Below, in pieces: positions 8,928 through 17,418 of a DNA stretch of 64,000 bases. The notes beneath the pieces were generated by a model, which saw only the letters and a list, made by a program, of their open reading frames with translations, made no database searches and was not told the origin of the DNA. Each line of letters begins with the position of its first letter. The first letter of the stretch is position 1. The position numbers and the translations under genes were made by a program. Origin of the DNA: Halobaculum roseum. GTDB taxonomy: Archaea > Halobacteriota > Halobacteria > Halobacteriales > Haloferacaceae. The stretch covers positions 176,420 to 240,419 of the forward strand of contig NZ_CP082287.1 of NCBI RefSeq assembly GCF_019880245.1. The letters run 5' to 3'.

Positions 8928-9425
8928 CTAGCTCTGATTGCGATACGGAAGCGTTGTCACGTCGAACGCATCGTAGTGCCGGTCGTACGTAAGGATGTGA
9001 TCGACCCCTAAGGCGTCCATATGGGCTGCAACAGTGAAATCGGTGAGTGACGCATCCAGATCCGTCCACTCGACGAACGTTGCTTTGGCGTCATCGAAAA
9101 CGTCCTCGGAGACGGATTCGAACTGATAGAGCGTGCTCTCGTCGAGCGTCGTCAGGAACGAGGCTGCGTTCCGCATCGACGCTTGCTTTTTCAGCCGTGT
9201 CGCAGCCTCGTCGACGATGTGATCGTTGACGATGAGGCGACGATAGGGGAGGTCACCGTCGCGGACAAAGGTCATGAACGCCCGCGAGACTGCGTGCATC
9301 TGATCTTGTGGGTTGAATAATGCGTACAGGAACTTCGGCCCGACGACGACCTGATGGCGGACGTGCCCCGGGCGAAAATGCTCGGGCGTGATCGTCCCAA
9401 TCGGGGTTTCGACTGGTTCAGCCAT
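8928..9425 (-). CDS. PIN-domain protein, VapC-type toxin
   Basis: A 165-aa protein whose C-terminal half has the PIN signature LTDFTVAAHMDALGVDHILT followed by YDRHYDAF, the usual second part of the acidic nuclease centre. VNDHIVDEAATRL at about residues 65-77 provides the middle acidic residue. At the position where most PIN proteins have their first Asp, this one reads VVVGPKFLYALFNP, so that metal ligand seems replaced, although NPQDQ follows. It begins 6 bases after the antitoxin-like gene, a standard VapBC arrangement. PIN toxins cleave tRNA or rRNA; activity here is uncertain given the changed site. Confidence 0.75.
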   Translation of the reverse strand: MAEPVETPIGTITPEHFRPGHVRHQVVVGPKFLYALFNPQDQMHAVSRAFMTFVRDGDLPYRRLIVNDHIVDEAATRLKKQASMRNAASFLTTLDESTLYQFESVSEDVFDDAKATFVEWTDLDASLTDFTVAAHMDALGVDHILTYDRHYDAFDVTTLPYRNQS

Positions 9426-9431
9426 CCAAAT

Positions 9432-9743
9432 TCAGGATTGCGCAGACGGGTCATCGGCGAGCGTGAACGATTCGTCGCTGCCGTCCCACTCCTCGACGAG
9501 ATCGTCTTCCTCGCGGGCATCCGTCGCCGCCGACGCTGGGAGCGATTCGTCCTCGAGGTCGTCGAGGACTGTGAACGCCGGGTCGTTCGGGTCGGCCTGC
9601 TGCTGGCGTTCGATCCACTCGATAAGCGCCTCGTGGCCGGCTTCCTTGAGCGAGAGCCCGTGCTCTCGAGCGAACTCCCGGAAGCGTTCGTATTCGTCCT
9701 CGTTCAGTTCAGTTTGCACGTGCTTGGTGTCGTTGCTGCTCAT
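9432..9743 (-). CDS. VapB-type antitoxin, predicted ribbon-helix-helix
   Basis: A 103-aa protein from ATG 9743 (MSSNDTKHVQTELNEDEYER). The first 50 residues read as a strand followed by two helices (VQTELNEDEYERFREFA, LSLKEAGHEALIEWIE), typical of RHH antitoxins. The tail is very acidic and would wrap the toxin. An upstream ATG at 9767 is in frame, but a TATA-like sequence (TTATACTTTA, about 9781-9790 on this strand) places the transcript start between the two. It lies directly upstream of the PIN gene on the same strand, so the pair is probably autoregulated. Confidence 0.7.
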   Translation of the reverse strand: MSSNDTKHVQTELNEDEYERFREFAREHGLSLKEAGHEALIEWIERQQQADPNDPAFTVLDDLEDESLPASAATDAREEDDLVEEWDGSDESFTLADDPSAQS

Positions 9744-9891
9744 AGGGACCCCAGTTGCTACTCCCATCTACTTGCTCATAAAGTATAACATGTTCGCATG
9801 GGATAGTTCATGGCCCATGCTTAAACGGGAGACAGGGCGGACTACTGGTCCTGACTCTGAAATACGAATCCGGGACAAACCACACCAACCG

Positions 9892-11118
9892 ATGCGTGAT
9901 CGCTATCTGGATTTCGAGGAACTGCGGCCGACCGGCGAGGCGTCCCACATTCCGGACACGAGACTGGACGGCGGGTGTGATGGTAACCCCCGACGGCAAC
10001 GCGTCGCGACGAACACTGGTGGCTACCCTGATGTGCCGACGGCCGCCGACGGCGAGTGCCAGTCCTGTGGGGCGTCAGTACCAGAGGGCCAGACGAAATG
10101 CCGGTTCAGTCTCACCAATCATCTCGGGAATGACGCCACTAGCACGAACGAGACAGCGTCGACGACGTTCCTCGGCATTGTCCACCTGGTCATCAAGTCG
10201 ACCACGTTCTACGGCGCCGTCGCGAAGGGCGGCGCCGCGGCGAACCTCCTCTCTGCCAACGAGGCGGAGCCGGCCGTCGACGACGCGCAGGCCAGCGAAG
10301 AGTTCTAGGAGTGGCTCGACGTCCAGAGTCGCTTCCACGACTACTCCTACCGGAACACGCTCCTCATCAAGCGGCAGTGTCCCGAGGCGACCCGGGTTGC
10401 GGGCTACCGTACGTGGCAGGAGGAGTTCGACCGCCACGTCAAGGAGGGTGAGTCGGCCATCTGAATCTGGGCGCCGATCATCACCAAGCAGTGTCCGGAG
10501 TGCGAAAACTCGCCGAGCTACCACGAGAACAGTGACTGTGAGTACGACGAGACGCCGTCCGAGGAGTGGTCCGAGGGCCTGGTCGGGTTCAAGCCCGCGC
10601 CGGTGTTCGATGTCTCCCAGACCGAGGGCGAGCCGCTTCCCGACCTGGATACGGAAGCGACCGGGGACGCCGGCGACCTCGTCGAACAGTTGACTGCCGC
10701 CGCTGACAAACTTGGCGTGACGGTGCGAATCGTTCCCGACGAAGACTGGACCCACGGCGAGGCGAAGGGCATCTGCGAGCAGCTGAGCCTCGTCGACGTC
10801 CAACCGCTCGTCGAGGTGCGTGATCGGGCGAACGAGGCCGACCTCGCGCGGACCCTGATTCACGAGTACGCGCACGCCCTGCTCCACTTCGACATCGACG
10901 ACGACACCGAGCAGGCGAAACGCGAAGTCGAGGCCGAAGACGTCGCGTACGTCGTCGGGCGCTACTGCGGGCTCGACACGAGCGGATCGGCGTTCTACCT
11001 CGCTGCGTGGGAGTCGGACGATCCCGAGGTCGTTCGCGGGCGCCTTGGCCGGATTAGTCGAACGGCAGAAGAACTCATCGACGTTCTCGAGAGCGAATCC
11101 TCGTCCCAACCCAGTTAA
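9892..11118 (+). pseudogene. Chimeric ArdC-like antirestriction/zincin gene with two internal stops
   Basis: One continuous frame runs from ATG 9892 to the TAA at 11116-11118, interrupted only by TAG at 10306-10308 and TGA at about 10462-10464. Codons 1-130 match the N-terminus of a haloarchaeal protein often labelled biosurfactant protein 1 (FEELRPTGEASHIPDTRLDG; CQSCG zinc knuckle). From about 10270 it becomes an ArdC-type protein: an ssDNA-binding-like domain (RFHDYSYRNTLLIKRQCPEA), a four-Cys insert (CPEC) and a zincin helix HEYAHALLHF. Both stops are explained by single transitions (Gln CAG to TAG; Trp TGG to TGA). The segment after the second stop could still make a 171-aa metalloprotease from ATG 10603. 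Confidence 0.75.
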
Positions 11119-11156
11119 CCAACAGAGTAATGGGTTCCTTCCGCTCTGTTGGTTAA
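11115..11156. promoter_or_regulatory. TTAACCAACA palindrome, copy A
   Basis: TTAACCAACAGAG (11115-11127) is the exact reverse complement of CTCTGTTGGTTAA (11144-11156), with 16 bases between. It lies 50 bases upstream of the SWIM-protein start and overlaps the stop codon of the ArdC pseudogene. The same 10-bp arms recur at 31575-31615 and 34409-34451, which suggests one regulator binding at several promoters. Confidence 0.6.
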
Positions 11157-11204
11157 GTTTTCTGCGCCCGCCGAGGGGCGGAGGCGCGTTCTAACCTCCG
11201 TCGA

Positions 11205-12032
11205 ATGATGACTGAACCCTATCTCACGACAGTCCTCGAGGAAACCGAGCACGTTGCCGAGCAGCACGACCAGGTCGCTCGAACGACAGACAACCAAGCC
11301 CACGAGTACCTCCGATACGCTGTCCTCCGGGTGCTCGAAGGCGAGTCGGACCACCTCCCAGCAGACTGGACGCCGATCGATGGCGTGACTGTCGGCTACG
11401 GGAGCGCCGAGGCGATGTACGACAGCTGGGGCTCCAGCGAAGACTGGTGGGAGACCGTCCCGCCGCAGGAGGCGTGTACCCGCTTTCGGGTGTTCTTCCC
11501 GGCCGACCACCAGACGGTTCCCCGCGACATCGTCGACGTGATGGCCGCGCTCGGGGCCTGGCGCGTCTGGACTGGGAGCGCAGCCGCGTGCGGCTCCTAC
11601 GACCATCGCGAGCGCCGCGAGGTCCACTATCTCTGGCCGGAAGGCCATCCGGTGGAGGTAGTGCTCCACGAGCGGCTCAGTGGCCTTGCGGAACCCGTCG
11701 CTCCCGACGGTGGCCGAACGGGCGACGTTCGTGACCGACTGGTCGTCGACGAGAACGCAGAGTCACAGGACGATCTCGAGCCCCGCACGAAGCGTGCCAT
11801 CGACGAAGCGATGGACGTCTCACTCCTCTCGAAAGGTGGCCGCTACGAGGTGCAGTCCGCCTCCGGGAACCGGTACGAAGTCGACGTCATCGACGAATCG
11901 TGTACCTGTCCCGACTGGCAGCAGCGCTCACCCGAAGGCGGCTGCAAACACCTGCGTCGCGTCGATCACAGGATCAAACGAGGCCGTGTTCCACGTCCGG
12001 ATGGCCGACTCCCAGCTGAGCTAGCGAAGTAA
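11205..12032 (+). CDS. SWIM zinc-finger protein
   Basis: A 275-aa protein starting at ATG 11205. The C-terminal part contains the SWIM motif CTCPDWQQRSPEGGCKHLRR (about residues 231-250), with the CxC...CxH ligands that bind zinc and usually contact DNA or protein. The first 170 residues are acidic and contain no known catalytic motif (VYGSAEAMYDSWGSSEDWW-like aromatic patch at about 64-82). The TTAACCAACA palindrome just upstream probably controls it. Such SWIM proteins are common on haloarchaeal plasmids near ArdC-like genes; their role is unknown. Confidence 0.75.
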   Translation: MMTEPYLTTVLEETEHVAEQHDQVARTTDNQAHEYLRYAVLRVLEGESDHLPADWTPIDGVTVGYGSAEAMYDSWGSSEDWWETVPPQEACTRFRVFFPADHQTVPRDIVDVMAALGAWRVWTGSAAACGSYDHRERREVHYLWPEGHPVEVVLHERLSGLAEPVAPDGGRTGDVRDRLVVDENAESQDDLEPRTKRAIDEAMDVSLLSKGGRYEVQSASGNRYEVDVIDESCTCPDWQQRSPEGGCKHLRRVDHRIKRGRVPRPDGRLPAELAK

Positions 12033-12086
12033 CTACCCCAAACCAGTGGTTACAACACGGGACAGTTGTAGGCGGGCGTTCCCGCG

Positions 12087-12845
12087 TTATAGACTGAACC
12101 GCTCGCCGTCTTCGGGGACGTGTACATCCTCTGTCTCTGCCCGCAGTTCTTCGCGCGACAGTAAGCAATGGTTGATCGCCTCCATATGGACGACCACTAT
12201 CTCGGCGTCAGTGGCCTCGCGGACAGCGTTGATGTTCTCGACGCCCATCGTGATGGGTTCGCCCTGATCGAACTGCGCTTCGCCGCCGTTGAGAACCACC
12301 AGATCCGGGTCGTACTGGTCAAGTGTCTCTTCGACCGGCTCGTACCAGATCGTGTCCCCGGCGACATACACTGTCTCGTCGGCCTCGAAGACGAAGCCCG
12401 AAACCGGGCCCATTCCCTCGGCGAGCTCGCCGTGTCCGTGCTGGCCCGGTGTCCGATGGATAGTGATGCTTTCAAAGGAGGTTTCGTCGTCGACGGGCCG
12501 AACGTCAGTGAAGCCCTCGTCAGTGAAGGCGTCGGCCTCCTCGGGCTGACAGAACAGCGGAACGCCAGCATCGAGTTCCTCTCTGGCCGCCTCGTCCCAG
12601 TGATCGGGGTGACGGTGCGTGACTACCACAGCGTCGTAGGTGAGATCAACGTCAGGCAGCGGAACAAGCGGATTCCGGTCCTGATTCGCCGTGGTGAGGA
12701 ACTCTGGAACTGCTGGGTTGTCTGTCACCGTCGGCATCTCGCCTTGCGGCGTGAACATCGGATCCACGAGGAACGTCGTGTCACCGACGTCCAGGAGGAT
12801 AGTCGCGTTGCGAATCAGCTGAACACTAGCACTAGTCGTTGCCAT
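12087..12845 (-). CDS. MBL-fold metallo-hydrolase (UlaG/YcbX-like)
   Basis: A 252-aa protein from ATG 12845 (MATTSASVQLIRNATILLDV). The metallo-beta-lactamase signature THRHPDHWD is at residues 76-84, with His77, His79, Asp81 and His82 as metal ligands; PGQHGHGE and GDTIWY supply the later metal-binding positions. It is a probable intracellular hydrolase of the UlaG-like class with unknown substrate. An in-frame ATG 51 bases upstream is possible, but the first beta strand follows this start. It lies 78 bases after a HTH regulator on the same strand and next to copper genes. Confidence 0.8.
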   Translation of the reverse strand: MATTSASVQLIRNATILLDVGDTTFLVDPMFTPQGEMPTVTDNPAVPEFLTTANQDRNPLVPLPDVDLTYDAVVVTHRHPDHWDEAAREELDAGVPLFCQPEEADAFTDEGFTDVRPVDDETSFESITIHRTPGQHGHGELAEGMGPVSGFVFEADETVYVAGDTIWYEPVEETLDQYDPDLVVLNGGEAQFDQGEPITMGVENINAVREATDAEIVVVHMEAINHCLLSREELRAETEDVHVPEDGERFSL

Positions 12846-12923
12846 ACCCGTGCCTACGATAGACATCAGGGTGGGATTTACTTCGACATATTCCAACCGT
12901 CGAGGAGTTCGACGTGCGGTCTA

Positions 12924-13688
12924 CTAGATGAACTCGATGTCCTCGGGATCGAGATCCACGTCGAGGTCGACGTCGAGCGAATCGGCGGCGAACTGTTGTG
13001 CTAGCCACGCCTCCGCTCGGTTGAGACGGTACTGGAACGTCGACCGTGACACACCAACGTCTTCGGCGATTTCCGCTACCGATTGCTGCCGTGGCTCTTC
13101 GTAGTACCCACGTTTGATTGCAGCCTCGAGTGCTGCCTTCTGTTCGGGCGTGAGCGTTTGCTGGACGCGACCGTCTTCGAGCAAGCACGGCGGCGTGCCG
13201 AGGCGTTCAACAGTAAGCGACAGCCCCTCTCGGAGGTTCGCTCGGACGTCCTCGTGAATCTCTGATACTGTCCCGTCGATAAGCATCCGCCATCGGTATT
13301 GGTCGCCACGCCGTTCCGTGCGCATTATCAATCCCTCGCCGATGTGCTTCGTCGCGACCAAGGGAATCGACCGTGGACCCTCACCTTCCCGGCGAAGCCA
13401 GTGAATCTTCCGTGATTCCGCATTCGACGAGAGGATCGTGTACTCATATTCAGTCACGGGCGCCCCACACATCCCGGTTGTGCCCGGAGTATCAGCGACG
13501 CGTTCCAGCGCGTCGTCGAACTCGTCAAGAACAGCAGCGGGGCCGACGACCTTCTCAATACCCCACACTGCCTCGCGGGTCGCATTGATCTCCATCGAGC
13601 GAGCGTACAAGTCCGGATTGTCGATGAAGAGATCCATCACCTCGTCAACATCCTTGTCGTACTCGATGGTAAAGACAAATTCGCGCAT
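12924..13688 (-). CDS. Bat-type helix-turn-helix transcriptional regulator
   Basis: A 254-aa protein. The C-terminal 70 residues form the HTH_10 domain of the bacterio-opsin activator family (LTPEQKAALEAAIKRGYYEE; VAEIAEDVGVSRSTFQYRLN). The N-terminal part lacks PAS or GAF motifs and is probably a sensory domain. It lies downstream of copA on the same strand with a 121-base gap, so it may act in the metal response and may control the MBL gene after it. It could also be an independent regulator that merely sits in the cluster. Confidence 0.8.
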   Translation of the reverse strand: MREFVFTIEYDKDVDEVMDLFIDNPDLYARSMEINATREAVWGIEKVVGPAAVLDEFDDALERVADTPGTTGMCGAPVTEYEYTILSSNAESRKIHWLRREGEGPRSIPLVATKHIGEGLIMRTERRGDQYRWRMLIDGTVSEIHEDVRANLREGLSLTVERLGTPPCLLEDGRVQQTLTPEQKAALEAAIKRGYYEEPRQQSVAEIAEDVGVSRSTFQYRLNRAEAWLAQQFAADSLDVDLDVDLDPEDIEFI

Positions 13689-13809
13689 GTACTACACATT
13701 CTCGCTTGTCGCGTTTAATCTTGGTAGAGAGAATGGTCCCGCGCGTTAATCATCAAGCAAGGCAGGTACGATATTCGGGAAATACTAAATCAGAATCGCG
13801 GTGAGGTGT

Positions 13810-16413
13810 TTAGCGAAGGCGACCGAGTAGCTTGTAGTCATGATCGGGCGTGTACCGGCGGAACAGCAGGCTGTTCGATAGCACCGACACACTCGAGAAC
13901 GCCATTGCGCCGGCGGCGAGCACGGGTTGGAGTAACCCGAGTGAGGCCAGCGGAATCATCGCCGTGTTGTACCCCAGCGCCCACACGAGGTTCTGCTTAA
14001 TTTTCTCGAGCGTTGCGTCCGAGATACGGATTGCCTTCACCACGTCCAGGGGGTCGTCGCGCATCAACGTGACATCCGCCGCCTCGATCGCCACGTCTGT
14101 TCCGGAGCCGATGGCCGTCCCGACGTACGCAACCGCGAGTGCGGGTGCGTCGTTGACACCGTCACCGACCGTCATCGCCTTCCGGCCGTCGGTTTGGATG
14201 GACTCAACCGCGTCCGACTTGTCCTCGGGCAGCACTTCCGCGCGGACGTTTGTGGGGTCGATACCGACCCGTTCAGCGACGGCGCGTGCAGTCCGCTCGT
14301 TGTCGCCGGTGATCATCATCACGTCGACGCCGCGCTCCTGCAACTGGCGCACGGCGTCCTTCGCACTCTCCTTGACCGTGTCGGCATCGGCGACGACGCC
14401 CGCGAGTTCACCTTCGTAAGCGACTAGCATCGCCGTCTTCCCCTCATTCTCGAGGCGCTCCATCGTCTCCTGAGCGGGCGATGGGTCGATCCCGTTGTCA
14501 CGCAGGAGCTTCCGATTGCCGACCAGCACCTCGCTTCCGTTCACGTTCGCTTTAATGCCGTGACCGGGGACGTTCTCGAAGTCGTCGGGATCGGCCACGT
14601 CGATACCACGAGCTTTCGCTCCATCGACAATCGCCCGGGCAAGCGGGTGTTCGCTCCCGCTCTCCGCAATCGCTGCGAGCCGAAGTACGTCGTCCTCACT
14701 AAGCCGCTCAGCAGCAGTGAGTTGCCCGCCATCAGTAGCAAGACTCCCACTGTCGGCGAGAGGCTGGCCGTCGCCGTCGAAGACAACGACGTCGGTCAGC
14801 TCCATTTCGCCTTTCGTGAGTGTCCCGGTCTTGTCGAAGACGACGGTGTCGACGTCCTTCGCGCGCTCGAGGACGTCGCCGCCCTTGAACAGGACTCCGT
14901 TCTGTGCACCGAGGGTCGTTCCGACCATCGTCGCCGCGGGCGTCGCCAGACCCAACGCACAAGGACAAGCGATCAGCACAGACGAGGCGAACACGATGAT
15001 CGCGAACTCGAAGACCGAGACGCCGCCTGCGGCGACGGGGCCACCTGCGACGAGTCTCCACAGCGGGAGGGCGTCGACGAAGCCCGCGAGTACCTCGGGG
15101 AACAAGTACCAGATGACGCCCCAAATGACGGCGTTCGCGATGACTGCAGGGACGAAGTACGCCGAGATGCGGTCGGCGACGTTCTGGATGTCCGGCTGAC
15201 GAGATTGTGCCTCCTTTACCGTCTGGACGATCTGCTGGAGCGCGGTGTCCTTCCCGACTTTCGTCGCCTCAACGATGAGGACACCGTTCTCGTTGATGGT
15301 CGAGCCGACGACGTCGTCTCCCTCAGACTTCTCGACGGGGACGGACTCACCTGTGACCATCGACTCGTCGACTGCCGACTGGCCGTCGACGACGACACCG
15401 TCAGTCGGAATCTGCTCGCCGGGGCGGACCTTCATTCGGTCGCCGACGTCGACATCTTCGAGCGGAATTTCTTCCTCGTTCCCGTTTTCATCGACGATGG
15501 TGGCGGTGTCGGCCTCCATCTCAAGGAGTTTCCGGAGTGCCTCGCCGGCCTGCCCTTTCGAGCGAGCCTCAAGGTAGTTACCGAGCGTGATGAACACGAG
15601 GATGAATGCCGCCGTGTCGAAGTACAGCCCACCAGCGATTAGCTCGAGCAAAACCGCCACAGAGTAGACGAATGCGGTGGTCGATCCCAGCGCAATCAGG
15701 ACGTCCATGTTGGCCCGGCCGTTCCTGACGAGCGCCTTGTAGGAGTTCTTGTAGAACGGCCGACCAAGCACCAGTTGGACGGGTGTCGCCAGAGCGAAGG
15801 CGACCCACCCAGATGGAATGCCGAGTAGTTCGTCGCCGACGAGGCCGAACCCCAGCAGGTGGTCAGCCATGAACACCAACAGGGGGAGGGACAGTGCGGC
15901 CCCGAACAACGTCAATCGCAGTTGGCGCTGGATTTCGCCTTGTCGGGCGGCCTCTCGTGCTTCGCCTTCTCCTCCGTCGTCGGTATCGGTGTCCTCCCGG
16001 ATAGGTGAGTAGCCGGCGTCTTCAATGGCTTCGTAGAACTCCTGTAGGGTTACATCGGCCGGGTTGTACGTGACCTGTGCCTCGTCAGTTGCGAAGTTTA
16101 CGTTGGCGTTGACGACGCCTGGCGTCCCTTCGAGTGCGTCTTCTATCGTCTCCGAGCAGTTCGCACACGACATGTCGGTGACCGCAATCGTGACCGAGTC
16201 GGTGACTGGCGTGTAACCCGCGTTCTCAATCGCGTCGTAAATCTCACCGAGTGAGACAACCTCCGGGTCATACGCGACCGATCCCTCGTCAGTGGCGAAA
16301 TTGAAATTCGCCTCTAAGACACCGTCAAGTGAACCAACGGCGTCGGAGATCGTTTGCGAACAGTTCGCGCAACTCATCCCCTGAATATCGATGTGGCTTT
16401 TTCGCTGACTCAT
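13810..16413 (-). CDS. copA: Copper-translocating P1B-type ATPase with two N-terminal metal-binding domains
   Basis: An 867-aa membrane pump that exports Cu(I) using ATP. Two HMA domains lie at about residues 5-70 and 75-140, each with GMSCANCS or DMSCANCS (CxxC copper sites). Core motifs are complete: membrane CPC in [11 protein letters not shown] (about 482), phosphorylation site DKTGTLTKG (about 527), TGDN and [10 protein letters not shown]. Eight membrane helices are expected. The gene starts at ATG 16413 (a GTG directly precedes) right at the predicted transcript start, so it is probably leaderless. It follows the Lrp/TRASH regulator on the same strand and shares a promoter motif with the divergent CopB-type pump. 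Confidence 0.93.
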   Translation of the reverse strand: MSQRKSHIDIQGMSCANCSQTISDAVGSLDGVLEANFNFATDEGSVAYDPEVVSLGEIYDAIENAGYTPVTDSVTIAVTDMSCANCSETIEDALEGTPGVVNANVNFATDEAQVTYNPADVTLQEFYEAIEDAGYSPIREDTDTDDGGEGEAREAARQGEIQRQLRLTLFGAALSLPLLVFMADHLLGFGLVGDELLGIPSGWVAFALATPVQLVLGRPFYKNSYKALVRNGRANMDVLIALGSTTAFVYSVAVLLELIAGGLYFDTAAFILVFITLGNYLEARSKGQAGEALRKLLEMEADTATIVDENGNEEEIPLEDVDVGDRMKVRPGEQIPTDGVVVDGQSAVDESMVTGESVPVEKSEGDDVVGSTINENGVLIVEATKVGKDTALQQIVQTVKEAQSRQPDIQNVADRISAYFVPAVIANAVIWGVIWYLFPEVLAGFVDALPLWRLVAGGPVAAGGVSVFEFAIIVFASSVLIACPCALGLATPAATMVGTTLGAQNGVLFKGGDVLERAKDVDTVVFDKTGTLTKGEMELTDVVVFDGDGQPLADSGSLATDGGQLTAAERLSEDDVLRLAAIAESGSEHPLARAIVDGAKARGIDVADPDDFENVPGHGIKANVNGSEVLVGNRKLLRDNGIDPSPAQETMERLENEGKTAMLVAYEGELAGVVADADTVKESAKDAVRQLQERGVDVMMITGDNERTARAVAERVGIDPTNVRAEVLPEDKSDAVESIQTDGRKAMTVGDGVNDAPALAVAYVGTAIGSGTDVAIEAADVTLMRDDPLDVVKAIRISDATLEKIKQNLVWALGYNTAMIPLASLGLLQPVLAAGAMAFSSVSVLSNSLLFRRYTPDHDYKLLGRLR

Positions 16414-16440
16414 CACCTATACATACGGGCCCCTTATTCA
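16414..16440 (-). promoter_or_regulatory. copA promoter with motif shared with the second copper ATPase
   Basis: Reading the reverse strand towards copA: an AT-rich AATAAG box, then GGGGCCCGTAT, then TATAGGTGATG, whose ATG is the copA start. The same blocks (GGGTCCCGTAT, AGGTGA) occur in the promoter at 17322-17346. The position next to the TATA box suggests an operator for the metal-sensing Lrp/TRASH protein encoded between the two pumps. Confidence 0.55.
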
Positions 16441-16630
16441 GTGGAGTTTCCCTTTCAAAGACTAGGTATTCAGGGATAGCAACCTTCGGTTGAAAGGTGA
16501 ATGTGGAATCGCTCCTCCTAATCAATCTACGAATGGTGCAAGTCGGCTATCTCTCCAAACCAAGTCTCGTACAATTGAGACGGGGTTTGATTCGGGATCA
16601 GCACCCTCAGGCAGTATTGATTCACATCAC

Positions 16631-17230
16631 TCAGGCATTAGCACTGAACTGATCGTACCGCGATTCGAACTGCTCCAGACAGGAGGGACAACAGAGGTAG
16701 TACAGACTACCATCAAGTCGGAGTGTTTCACCGTCCTGGTCCACGTCGTTTCCACACTGGGCACAGGTGACTGCAAGGTCGGTACCACTGACTTGGGGCG
16801 TCCAGTCAGCACTCGTGAGAACGACAACCTCGTAATCAGTAATCGCTTCCCACTCCGCTTTATCGAACGTGTCCACCAAGAATGTCCGAACATCTGCGTT
16901 CGGGAGACGGGACTGGAAGAATACGCGAGGATCGGAGGCCGTGAACACGTGCTCAACGCCATCTGCCAGTGCAAGGGTGTCCCGGATATCTTCGACCATG
17001 TCGGGTTGGACTGCGAGTTCCGCGAGAACGGGAACGCCGCCACGGAGTTTTGAGCGGTCGAGATCGAGCGTGAACCGGCGGATTATTCCCATGTCTTGTA
17101 GACGACTAACGCGGTCAGACACCGACGGTGAACTGAGATCAACGGCATCAGCGATTTCACGGTAGGGCCGGCGTGCATCTTCGGTTAGGAGCCGAAGGAT
17201 TTCGAAGTCCGTGTCGTCTAAGGTGCGCAT
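16631..17230 (-). CDS. Lrp/AsnC-family regulator with C-terminal TRASH metal-binding domain
   Basis: A 199-aa protein from ATG 17230 (MRTLDDTDFEILRLL). Residues 1-55 are the Lrp winged helix (ARRPYREIADAVDLSSPSVS), 60-135 the ligand/oligomerisation domain, and 150-199 a TRASH domain (CAQCG ... YYLCCPSCLEQF) that should bind Cu through cysteines. In Halobacterium salinarum a regulator of this architecture is needed for copper-induced expression of a copper ATPase (established knowledge). Here it lies between two copper pumps, divergent from the CopB-type gene, which supports the same role. The longer open frame upstream lacks sensible sequence. Confidence 0.88.
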   Translation of the reverse strand: MRTLDDTDFEILRLLTEDARRPYREIADAVDLSSPSVSDRVSRLQDMGIIRRFTLDLDRSKLRGGVPVLAELAVQPDMVEDIRDTLALADGVEHVFTASDPRVFFQSRLPNADVRTFLVDTFDKAEWEAITDYEVVVLTSADWTPQVSGTDLAVTCAQCGNDVDQDGETLRLDGSLYYLCCPSCLEQFESRYDQFSANA

Positions 17231-17321
17231 GCGATAATTAGATCGCGCATCCAAATACCTGTTTTCCTTAATTCGGGAACTCCAGAGGGGTGTTTTCCTA
17301 TATCTACTAGGCAAAGACGCC

Positions 17322-17346
17322 ATATAAATGGGTCCCGTATAGGTGA
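17322..17346 (+). promoter_or_regulatory. Promoter of the CopB-type ATPase transcript
   Basis: ATATAAA at 17322-17328 is a good archaeal TATA box. It is followed by GGGTCCCGTAT and AGGTGA, shared with the copA promoter. The spacing puts the transcript start at about the ATG at 17347, so the first translated frame is probably the 23-codon leader rather than the pump. Confidence 0.6.
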
Positions 17347-17418
17347 ATGAGTGAGAGAATCCGAACCGCTGGCCAAGTCACAGATGAAACTGCGCCACTA
17401 AACGGAGACACCAAATGA
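17347..17418 (+). CDS. 23-codon leader ORF overlapping the CopB-type gene
   Basis: ATG 17347 opens a short frame ([20 protein letters not shown]...) that ends at TGA 17416-17418, overlapping the pump's ATG (17415-17417) as ATGA. It begins where a TATA-directed leaderless transcript should start. This arrangement suggests translational coupling or a regulatory leader peptide. Such a small frame could arise by chance; the exact stop/start overlap and promoter spacing are the reasons to list it. Confidence 0.45.
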   Translation: MSERIRTAGQVTDETAPLNGDTK

